This document shows positions 14,641 through 20,862 of a stretch of 21,214 nt of DNA, one piece after another. The DNA lies in contig JAHRXB010000090.1 in the NCBI GenBank assembly GCA_019104905.1, positions 1 through 21,214 on the forward strand, in the 5' to 3' direction. Positions within the stretch are counted from its first letter, which is position 1, and each line of letters begins with the position of its first letter. The position numbers and the translations under genes were made by a program. Below the pieces are notes generated by a model. It was not told where the DNA came from, did no database searches, and was given only the letters and a program-made list of their open reading frames with translations. Source of the stretch: Bdellovibrio sp. GTDB taxonomy: Bacteria > Bdellovibrionota > Bdellovibrionia > Bdellovibrionales > Bdellovibrionaceae.

Positions 14641-15990
14641 ATGACATCGCGTATGAATCAGTATTTGGCTGCCATGACCCTGACGATCGCCATCGTCGGA
14701 TGCGCCAGCAAACCCCCTCATGTTCAAAATCTCCCCGCCTCTGCAAATGCTTCGGCGGAAATTGATCGCACGGAAGAAATGCTTCGAGATGCACGTGAAC
14801 GTCAAATTGATGTTCTTTCGCCTGAAAACTACACCGATGCGAAGAAGGCTTTAGAACGAGCTAAAAGTAAAAGAGATAGCGGAAAATCCAACGAAGACAT
14901 TTTAGAACAAATTGCTTACTCTCGGGGTTGGTTGGATGAGGCCAATGCTAAATCTGAAATTATACAAACCTCCATGAAGGATATCACCGACGCTCGGGCT
15001 GGCGCTTTGCGAGCCGGTGCTCCGACTCTGTTCCCCAAAGAATGGAAAAAGACAGGGAACGAGCTTGAAAATATCACTACCGCCGCTGAAAAAGGCAATC
15101 TCGCTCCGGCAGAGAAAAAAGGTCACGATGTGACAACTCGCTATCGAGAACTGGAAGTGATGTCGGTGACGAAAGCGAATCTGGGGCGCGCCGATGACAA
15201 TATCAAATTGTCGCAAAAAGATGGCGCTGAAAAGAAAGCTCCTAAATCCTACAACATGGCGATGATGAAGTATCAGAACGCAGAAAAACTGATTAACTCC
15301 GATCCTCGCAATCTTCCTGCGATCCGTCGCGCTTCCGAGGACGCCACTCGAGAATCTGCGCATCTCCTGGACGTCACGAACAAGGTGAACGCCGGCAATA
15401 CAGAAGACTTGGTTTTAATGACGGAACGCCAACAAAGAACTATTTCCACCTTGCGAAGTGAATACTCTTCGACAGAGCAAGAACTTCAGCAATCACAACA
15501 ACAATTGGACGAGGCTGAGCGCGAACGTATTGCCATGGCAAAAAAACAGGCCGAGCTGGAAAAAAATCAGGCTCTCGTAAATAAAGCCGCGCAAATTCGC
15601 AGCCAGTTTAAACCCAACGAAGCCGAAGTTTATGCGGAAGGCGGAAAACTGATGGTGCGCCTGAAAGCCCTTCAGTTCCCGTCCAATCAAGCCAACCTAG
15701 GCCCCAAAAACGAGGCCCTGCTTAAGAAAGTCGAAACCGCCCTTAATAGTGTCGGCCCCTCGAAAGTGACAATTGAAGGTCACACTGATGCCACCGGCAA
15801 TCCGGAAAAAAATCAGATCCTTTCCGAGAAAAGAGCCCAGGCAGTGGAAAAGTATCTCGCCACCACAGGAGTTGCTGAAGGAAAGTTGGAGGCGGTGGGT
15901 GTTGGCCCCGACAAGCCGATCAGCGACAACAAGACCTCACGAGGTCGTGCTGAAAACCGTCGTATTGATCTCATTATTGAGACGGAATAG
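14641..15990 (+). CDS. OmpA-domain lipoprotein with coiled-coil region
   Basis: 449 residues from the chosen start. GAAGGAG lies 6 bases before the ATG at 14641, whereas an ATG at 14611 has no ribosome binding site. The N-terminus is a lipoprotein signal (LTIAIVGC, Cys21 lipidated). Residues about 40-110 resemble DUF4398-type helical repeats (SPENYTDAKKALERAKSK). A long charged helical and coiled-coil region follows, with a Gln-rich part near 265-310. The C-terminal 110 residues are an OmpA peptidoglycan-binding domain (IEGHTDATGNPEKN, LSEKRAQAVEKYL, GRAENRRIDLII). The protein probably tethers the outer membrane to the cell wall. The gene is followed after 8 bases by the CsbD-like gene, whose ribosome binding site overlaps its stop, so the two form an operon. 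Confidence 0.9.
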   Translation: MTSRMNQYLAAMTLTIAIVGCASKPPHVQNLPASANASAEIDRTEEMLRDARERQIDVLSPENYTDAKKALERAKSKRDSGKSNEDILEQIAYSRGWLDEANAKSEIIQTSMKDITDARAGALRAGAPTLFPKEWKKTGNELENITTAAEKGNLAPAEKKGHDVTTRYRELEVMSVTKANLGRADDNIKLSQKDGAEKKAPKSYNMAMMKYQNAEKLINSDPRNLPAIRRASEDATRESAHLLDVTNKVNAGNTEDLVLMTERQQRTISTLRSEYSSTEQELQQSQQQLDEAERERIAMAKKQAELEKNQALVNKAAQIRSQFKPNEAEVYAEGGKLMVRLKALQFPSNQANLGPKNEALLKKVETALNSVGPSKVTIEGHTDATGNPEKNQILSEKRAQAVEKYLATTGVAEGKLEAVGVGPDKPISDNKTSRGRAENRRIDLIIETE

Positions 15991-15998
15991 GAGGTCCC

Positions 15999-16322
15999 AT
16001 GGCGACTCATCTTCCGGGACATAAATGGTTGGAACTCAAAAGAGAACTGATGGAAAAATGGCACGAGCTGACCGAAAACGATCTGGAAAAAACTCGTGGC
16101 AATGCCCAATCCATCGTAGATCTTTTAGAGAAGAAGGTCGGCATGGCCATAGAAGATGCCAGCGAACGTTTTGCGGAGATCGCTTCGCGCTACCATCTCT
16201 ATGATGAGCCCGAGGAACACCCTCCCAAAATGACGGAAGAGAAAAAAGAAAAGATCTTGGAGCTGCGACCCAAGAAGCCTGCCAATCGAGATCGTAAACC
16301 GAAAAATAACTTCAGGGCTTAA
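15999..16322 (+). CDS. CsbD-like stress protein
   Basis: 107 residues. Residues about 9-50 (W-x-E-L-K-R-E-L-M-E-K-W-H-E-L-T-E-N-D-L followed by G) match the CsbD/YjbJ pattern of a Trp-Lys-rich helix followed by a 'KW-x-x-LTDDDL' turn and a second helix. The remaining part is a longer helix and a basic, Pro/Lys-rich tail of about 35 residues, which typical CsbD proteins (60-70 residues) lack. There is no signal peptide, so it is cytoplasmic. TAGGAGGT overlaps the stop codon of the OmpA-lipoprotein gene, 3 bases before the ATG, pointing to coupled translation. CsbD proteins are abundant under general or osmotic stress; their biochemical role is unknown. Confidence 0.75.
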   Translation: MATHLPGHKWLELKRELMEKWHELTENDLEKTRGNAQSIVDLLEKKVGMAIEDASERFAEIASRYHLYDEPEEHPPKMTEEKKEKILELRPKKPANRDRKPKNNFRA

Positions 16323-16337
16323 CACTTTTAAGCCCTG
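16313..16337 (+). terminator. Hairpin spanning the CsbD-like stop codon
   Basis: Perfect 10-bp stem CAGGGCTTAA/TTAAGCCCTG with a 5-base CACTT loop. The TAA stop (16320-16322) lies in the left arm. There is no following T-tract, so termination is uncertain; it may protect the mRNA end. Confidence 0.5.
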
Positions 16338-16345
16338 CTCACCCC

Positions 16346-16377
16346 AAAGAGTTCCGTCGTGAAGGGCGGAACTCTTT
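16346..16377 (+). terminator. Second hairpin after the CsbD-like gene
   Basis: Perfect 11-bp stem AAAGAGTTCCG/CGGAACTCTTT with a 10-base loop, starting 8 bases after the first hairpin. The right arm ends in TTT but no longer T-tract follows. The tandem hairpins probably mark the end of the OmpA-lipoprotein/CsbD transcript. Confidence 0.6.
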
Positions 16378-16476
16378 CCAAGAAAAGACTTTCAAAAACG
16401 CCTCATTGAAAACCTAAAGAGAAAACCCCTCAGAAAGTCCAAGCCCGAAACCCCCGTCGTCTCAAATAGCTTTCAT

Positions 16477-16488
16477 CTATTCCAATAG
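16477..16488. promoter_or_regulatory. Operator-like inverted repeat 1 before the ZIP gene
   Basis: CTATT-CC-AATAG, with perfect 5-base arms and a 2-base spacer. The arms are identical to the core arms of the larger palindrome at 16505-16522. The centres are 31 bp apart, about three helical turns, so bound proteins would lie on the same face of the DNA. Confidence 0.5.
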
Positions 16489-16504
16489 GTTAGATATAGA
16501 TTTC

Positions 16505-16522
16505 TTCTATTGTACAATAGAA
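16505..16522. promoter_or_regulatory. Operator-like 18-bp perfect palindrome before the ZIP gene
   Basis: TTCTATTGTACAATAGAA is a perfect 18-bp palindrome, about 72 bases before the metal-transporter start. It contains TACAAT (16513-16518), a possible -10 hexamer, so a bound regulator would block transcription. A metal-responsive repressor is a reasonable guess; the regulator is not in the window. Confidence 0.6.
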
Positions 16523-16594
16523 AAAGAGAACTGTTCTGAATCTTCTTATCTACCGTAATCTAATTATGGGACTAAGAAGAAAGGAAGGATGTGT

Positions 16595-17338
16595 ATGGGT
16601 ACTATGTTGATGGGACTCTTTGCAGGACTCGTGACGGGGCTTTCCACCATGCTTGGCGCTCTTCCTATTCTTAAAAAAGAAACCAACACCTGGAATCCTT
16701 GGCGCAGTCTCAATCTGGATTTTGCGATTGGGATGATGTTAGCGGCGGCGGCCTTTAATCTGATTGGCCCTGCATACTCTTCTCGCTCTCACGGAGCTCT
16801 CGGTGTTTCCATCGCGCTGGTTTTGGGTGTTGTTTCCATTTATGGGATCAGCCACCTGATTCATAGTTTTTCTCCCGCAGAATGGTCACTGCATCGACGA
16901 GCCTGGCTTTTTGTCACAGCCATGATGTTGCACAACCTTCCCGAGGGACTCGCTTCGGGAGCGGCCTTAAGTGCGGATTCCATCTCTCAAGCCAATGGTT
17001 GGACCGTCGTCGGCGCCATCGTGTTTCAGAACTTCCCCGAGGGGTTAGCCACAGCAGCGGCTTTTTTGTCGATAGGACTGTCCCGCAGAGCGTCCTTTTT
17101 CGGTGCGGCCTTAACGGGAGTCATGGAAATTGTCGGTGGGACGGCCGGAGGAATTTTCGCAAGCCTCACCTCTTCAACCTTACCCTATATCTTGGCCTTC
17201 GCCGGAGGCGCCATGATCAGCGTGACCCTAGAAGAAGTCTTTGCAAAACTCAAAGAAACTCACATGAAATACCTCCTACAAAAAGAGTTTTTGCTGGGAG
17301 CTTTTTCCGTAATTCTGATGAACTGGATTGTGATGTAA
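16595..17338 (+). CDS. ZIP-family metal transporter
   Basis: About 247 residues with eight hydrophobic segments and no long loops. HNLPEG in helix 4 (residues about 113-118) and QNFPEG in helix 5 (about 145-150) are the paired metal-binding motifs of ZIP transporters of the ZupT/GufA kind, which import Zn2+, Fe2+ or Mn2+ across the inner membrane. The first His of the second motif is replaced by Gln. The start at 16595 is preferred because AAGGA (16585-16589) lies 5 bases upstream; an ATG at 16589 overlaps that site. Two inverted repeats upstream suggest control by a repressor. The next gene, gltS, begins 38 bases after the stop and seems to have its own promoter. Confidence 0.88.
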   Translation: MGTMLMGLFAGLVTGLSTMLGALPILKKETNTWNPWRSLNLDFAIGMMLAAAAFNLIGPAYSSRSHGALGVSIALVLGVVSIYGISHLIHSFSPAEWSLHRRAWLFVTAMMLHNLPEGLASGAALSADSISQANGWTVVGAIVFQNFPEGLATAAAFLSIGLSRRASFFGAALTGVMEIVGGTAGGIFASLTSSTLPYILAFAGGAMISVTLEEVFAKLKETHMKYLLQKEFLLGAFSVILMNWIVM

Positions 17339-17341
17339 ACC

Positions 17342-17370
17342 TAGACATCCTTCACCAGGGCGTTTAGGCT
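17342..17370 (+). promoter_or_regulatory. Promoter directly abutting the gltS start codon
   Basis: TAGACA (17342-17347) and TAGGCT (17365-17370) are separated by exactly 17 bases. The -10 ends 6 bases before the ATG at 17377, so transcription would begin on the start codon. This fits a leaderless mRNA. Confidence 0.45.
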
Positions 17371-17376
17371 TGAGGA

Positions 17377-18558
17377 ATGACACTGACATCTCTTCAAACA
17401 TTGGCACTGGCAGCTTTGGTCGTTTATTTCGGTCGTTTCCTTAAAGGCAAAATCCATTTTATCGACAAATACAACCTCCCTTCTCCGGTCATTGGTGGTT
17501 TTATCGTCGCTTTCGTTTTAGCCATCCTAAAAAGCCACGGACTTTTTGAAATTCAATTTACAAAATCTTTTGAAGAAAGTTTGATGATCGCCTTTTTCGC
17601 GTCCATTGGATATTCCGCTTCTTTGCGTCTGCTCAAAGAAGGCGGTCGCACTGTGATCTTCTTTTTGATTCTGACCGTGGGAGGACTGCTCTTGCAAATT
17701 CTTGCGGGCATTGGCGCGGCCAAAATGATGGGTTTAGATCCATTGATGGGGGTCCTTACCGGAGCCGTGTCATTAACGGGAGGCCCCGGAACTGCTTTGG
17801 CCTTTGGCCCCGCGTTTGAGGCCGCCGGAGTCCAAGGTGCTTCCGCCATCGGTCTGACCACCGCCATGGGCGGAATCTTATTAGGCGGCCTGATTGGAAC
17901 TCCGCTGGCCACTCATCTTATTCACCGCAAGAAGTTAAAAGATCATTCGCGGGCCTTGCCTTTTGAACATCATGAATCTTACATTCTGAAATCCAGAATA
18001 GGAACAGATCTGCTTTTTCATTTCTTAGCGATGGCCTTGATCATGGGTTTAGGGACCACACTCAGCTCTTGGATCAATGCGCAGGGAATCACTTTGCCTA
18101 TTTATATTGGCTCGATGGTGGTCGCGGCTCTTTTTAGAAATATTGAAGATGTGCGCCCGACTTTTAAAATCAATGCCGAATGGATTGAAGAGATTGGCTC
18201 TGTCGCGCTGACCTTATTTATCGCGACCGCCATTATGTCATTGCGTTTGGATGAATTAAAAAATGCCGCGCTTCCAATTCTGATTTTCTTAGGTCTTCAG
18301 GCCTTGCTTGTTATCGCCACCGCCCTCGGACCTGCCTTTTGGGTTGCGGGGAAGGACTATGAAGGCGCCATCATCAGTGCCGGATATGTGGGCTTCATGA
18401 TGGGAACCTCCGCCAATGCGATGGCCAATATGTCTTCTCTGTCGCAAAAGTATGGGCCCGCCCCCAAGGCTTTCTTGGTCGTTCCTTTGGTGGGCTCGTG
18501 TTTTATTGATTTTATCAATGCCGCCTTTGTGACCTTTTGCCTCAACTTTTTTAAATAA
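17377..18558 (+). CDS. gltS: Sodium/glutamate symporter
   Basis: 393 residues, close to E. coli GltS (about 400). There are about ten to twelve membrane helices in two inverted halves. Recognisable segments are the N-terminal YNLPSPVIGGFIVA, the pore-loop GAVSLTGGPGTALAFGP, GSVALTLFIATAIMSL in the second half, and GFMMGTSANAMANM as the second re-entrant loop. It imports L-glutamate with Na+ across the inner membrane, useful for an organism that feeds on amino acids. The start is constrained by an in-frame TGA at 17371-17373. The GAGGA just before the ATG leaves no spacer and so cannot act as a normal ribosome binding site. The gene follows the ZIP transporter by 38 bases. Confidence 0.93.
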   Translation: MTLTSLQTLALAALVVYFGRFLKGKIHFIDKYNLPSPVIGGFIVAFVLAILKSHGLFEIQFTKSFEESLMIAFFASIGYSASLRLLKEGGRTVIFFLILTVGGLLLQILAGIGAAKMMGLDPLMGVLTGAVSLTGGPGTALAFGPAFEAAGVQGASAIGLTTAMGGILLGGLIGTPLATHLIHRKKLKDHSRALPFEHHESYILKSRIGTDLLFHFLAMALIMGLGTTLSSWINAQGITLPIYIGSMVVAALFRNIEDVRPTFKINAEWIEEIGSVALTLFIATAIMSLRLDELKNAALPILIFLGLQALLVIATALGPAFWVAGKDYEGAIISAGYVGFMMGTSANAMANMSSLSQKYGPAPKAFLVVPLVGSCFIDFINAAFVTFCLNFFK

Positions 18559-18607
18559 GCAGGACTCTAGAAAAATCAACCTTTGATTAACCGGCTGTGG
18601 GAATTTT

Positions 18608-18630
18608 CGTGTCAAGCCTTGAGGGACACG
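18608..18630. repeat. Nested inverted repeats upstream of the protease gene
   Basis: CGTGTC (18608-18613) and GACACG (18625-18630) form 6-base arms. Inside them TCAAG-C-CTTGA (18612-18622) forms a second inverted repeat. The element lies about 30 bases before the protease start. It could be an operator or an RNA hairpin; no clear promoter accompanies it. Confidence 0.4.
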
Positions 18631-18658
18631 ACGTCTCCTCACAAAATCAAAGGAAAAC

Positions 18659-19561
18659 ATGATGTTAAAAAAGCTCCTCGTTCTTTTCACAGGCCTGAGC
18701 CTCCTGGGGGCCTGCCAATCTCAAAACGACGGCTCAAGCCAACCCGTCGCCGAAGAATTTGACCCGCTCGAGGAAAAGGTCATTTACGGCACGGACAATC
18801 GAATGGATCTCTATGAAGTCACGTCTTCACTACAAAGAAGACTTGCCGATTCCACGGTGGCCTTGATCAAAACAAGCTCCATTCAAACCAGCGGTACGAC
18901 GTCGCGAATCTCGGCGCAAACATTCAGACAAAGCTACAACCTTTGTTCCTCAGAAAAATTCGGTGAACAGGAAAATGCAGCCTTCTGCTCGGGGTCCCTC
19001 GTCGCCCCTGATGTCATTGCAACGGCGGGGCACTGTGTTCGCTCCTTGCGTGATTGCGGTGAAACAAAGTTTGTCTTTGGTTACGCGGTAAAAACAAAAG
19101 GCGTTCAACCTCGGGACGTGGCGAACTCAGAGATCTATTCCTGCAAACAGATCATTCATACTGAGGTTTTAGCCAGTGGATCTGACTTTGCTTTGATTCG
19201 TTTGGACCGAGTCGTAGCCAATCACGTTCCTCTGGCCACTCGCAAACAAGGCAGCGTCAAGGTCGGGGACCCGCTCGTCGTGATTGGACATCCCGTAGGA
19301 CTGCCGACGAAAATAGCTGCAGGAGCCAAAGTTCGAAGCACTCAGGCCTCCCAGCACTTCGTCGCCAATCTCGATACCTACGGAGGCAACTCAGGATCTG
19401 CCGTATTCAATTCAAAAACCGGCGTGATCGAGGGGATTTTAGTTCGTGGCGACAATGATTTTGTCTATCAAGGATCTTGCACTGTTTCCAATCGCTGCAA
19501 AGACACAGAATGCCGCGGCGAAGATGTTACTCGAATAACAAGAATCCTTCCTTATCTTTGA
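18659..19561 (+). CDS. Trypsin-like serine protease, lipoprotein
   Basis: 300 residues. The N-terminus is a lipoprotein signal with lipobox LLGAC (Cys19), so the enzyme is anchored to a membrane, probably the outer one. The chymotrypsin-fold protease domain shows the full triad: His125 in TAGHC, Asp176 in SDFALIRL, and Ser245 in GGNSGSAVF. GSLVAPDVIATAGHC and VVIGHPVGLPTKI are typical of secreted V8/trypsin-like enzymes. About eight Cys (for example 96, 110, 126, 133, 162, 274, 280 and 285) suggest several disulfides. AAGGA lies 4 bases before the first ATG and 7 before the second (18662); either could be used. It is the first of a run of exported proteins that may act on prey or host material. 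Confidence 0.88.
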   Translation: MMLKKLLVLFTGLSLLGACQSQNDGSSQPVAEEFDPLEEKVIYGTDNRMDLYEVTSSLQRRLADSTVALIKTSSIQTSGTTSRISAQTFRQSYNLCSSEKFGEQENAAFCSGSLVAPDVIATAGHCVRSLRDCGETKFVFGYAVKTKGVQPRDVANSEIYSCKQIIHTEVLASGSDFALIRLDRVVANHVPLATRKQGSVKVGDPLVVIGHPVGLPTKIAAGAKVRSTQASQHFVANLDTYGGNSGSAVFNSKTGVIEGILVRGDNDFVYQGSCTVSNRCKDTECRGEDVTRITRILPYL

Positions 19562-19647
19562 GAGTTATCAGAAGTTCATCTTAAGTCTTCTCTTGGATTG
19601 CCTTTTGGGTTTCCAATACACCCACAACACAACCAAGAGGAGGATTT

Positions 19648-20166
19648 ATGATGAATCGTTTCGTTATTTTTTGCGCTGGACTTTGTCTGACGGCACCCGC
19701 CTTATCTCAAGCCAGCACGGAAATGATTAACGACGAAAACACCGCACTTGCTGAAACTTTTGTTGATGAAATTGCTCTTGGCGGAGGCAAACCGCCCGTC
19801 ACGTGCGATGGATTGCAACTCGATGACACTCAGAAAGCGGCCCTGAAGCAGGCAAAGTGGGAATATAAAAAACAAAAGAACACCACAGATGCCGCCGTTA
19901 AAAATGCTTGGATGGATTACTCACACACTCTAAAAAGCATGACCTCCACAAAAGATGACGGCATGACGGCCGCTGTCGGAGTCAAAGATGCCATGACCGC
20001 TGCGGGTATGGCCAAAGCTGATTTTGAACTCAAAGTTTTTTATGACATTTTAAAGCCAGAACAACGTGAACCAGCTCTTAAATGTGTCATGAAAATGATG
20101 AAACAAAAAATGATGGAAAAGCTAAAAAGAATGTGTTCCAAACTTCCTCCGGAAAGCAAGCCCTAG
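19648..20166 (+). CDS. Exported Spy/CpxP-like protein (hypothetical)
   Basis: 172 residues. A signal peptide covers about residues 1-22 (FVIFCAGLCLTAPALSQA-S). The mature part is helical with two motifs resembling the LTxxQ repeats of the Spy/CpxP/Zra family: LDDTQKAAL at 58-66 and ILKPEQR at 134-140. A long charged and Met/Lys-rich tail follows. Such proteins are periplasmic chaperones or metal- and envelope-stress sensors. Three Cys in the mature part could form a disulfide. AGAGGAGG precedes two consecutive ATG codons; the second (19651) has the better 7-base spacing. The family assignment rests on motif pattern and size only. Confidence 0.65.
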   Translation: MMNRFVIFCAGLCLTAPALSQASTEMINDENTALAETFVDEIALGGGKPPVTCDGLQLDDTQKAALKQAKWEYKKQKNTTDAAVKNAWMDYSHTLKSMTSTKDDGMTAAVGVKDAMTAAGMAKADFELKVFYDILKPEQREPALKCVMKMMKQKMMEKLKRMCSKLPPESKP

Positions 20167-20175
20167 TGGCCTCAA

Positions 20176-20200
20176 GCCACCTCCGTGAAAGGGAGGTGGC
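20176..20200 (+). terminator. Hairpin after the Spy/CpxP-like gene
   Basis: Perfect 9-bp stem GCCACCTCC/GGAGGTGGC with a 7-base loop, 10 bases after the stop. No T-tract follows. An upstream GTGGC (20167-20171) can pair with the first arm (GCCAC) instead, giving an alternative fold. Confidence 0.5.
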
Positions 20201-20348
20201 ACCACCCCCCACTTCGAGTCATTTTTTGTGTCGATTACCCATTCGTCTAAACCTTTGACATCTCGTCGCAGCTAAAACCCCCTTAGATTCAGCGCCTTCT
20301 GGCTTCTCCTTTGCAACTCATTGCCTATCCATTTCGATGAGGTGCCCC

Positions 20349-20741
20349 ATGTTTCGATTTCTCTTATTAGTCATCGGCTTTTCGACCGCCCTTCAGATCG
20401 GGTCTGCTCAATCCGCACAGGCCTGCAGCTGTATTGCGGACCCCTACTCCAAACAATATATCTACTTCACAAAAACCTGGTATGGAACCAAGAGAAAGTG
20501 GACCTGTGTTTACACTTGCCAAGACCAAAGGCAGCAACAGGTTAAAATCACGGGCACTCACGAAGACTGGTATACAACGGATAAGGGACTTGAAGGCATT
20601 TGCGACGGACTTCGCTATATCAATGAGTACAGCACCTTTAAAAACGATTTCGTTTGGATGCTGGATAAAGCCGAGCATTTTGACGCCTCCGACTCTTCGG
20701 CCGCAGAGCTGAAAACTTGGAATAAAGAAAAGTGCCGCTAA
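20349..20741 (+). CDS. Small secreted Cys-rich protein (hypothetical)
   Basis: 130 residues from the chosen start. GAGGT at 20339-20343 lies 5 bases before the ATG at 20349, whereas an ATG at 20337 overlaps that site. The signal peptide (MFRFLLLVIGFSTALQIGSA, cleavage near QSAQA) would release a mature protein beginning CSCIADPY. Further Cys occur in CVYTC, ICDGL and at the C-terminal KCR, so about seven Cys are available for disulfides. The mature part is rich in aromatic residues (YFTKTWYGTKRKW, HEDWYTT). No domain family is recognised. It lies between two other exported proteins and has no visible partner. Confidence 0.7.
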   Translation: MFRFLLLVIGFSTALQIGSAQSAQACSCIADPYSKQYIYFTKTWYGTKRKWTCVYTCQDQRQQQVKITGTHEDWYTTDKGLEGICDGLRYINEYSTFKNDFVWMLDKAEHFDASDSSAAELKTWNKEKCR

Positions 20742-20835
20742 TAGAAATGAACTTCGCGATTACACATCTCAAATTGGGATTAGAGAACTTTACAAAAAAG
20801 CTTAAAAGGACTGAAAAATAAACCCCGTTGTGCCG

Positions 20836-20862
20836 AAAAGATCTTTATGAGAAAGATCTTTT
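20836..20862 (+). promoter_or_regulatory. Start-codon hairpin of the glutaminase gene
   Basis: Perfect 11-bp stem AAAAGATCTTT (20836-20846) and AAAGATCTTTT (20852-20862). The 5-base loop ATGAG holds the start codon. Three more T residues follow, so the whole resembles an intrinsic terminator with an AT-rich stem. It could limit transcription into the gene or its translation. Confidence 0.5.

Noticed and set aside
18574..18588. AATCAA-CCT-TTGATT inverted repeat after gltS
   Set aside because: The half-sites are in the opposite orientation and spacing to an FNR box; at most a weak hairpin.
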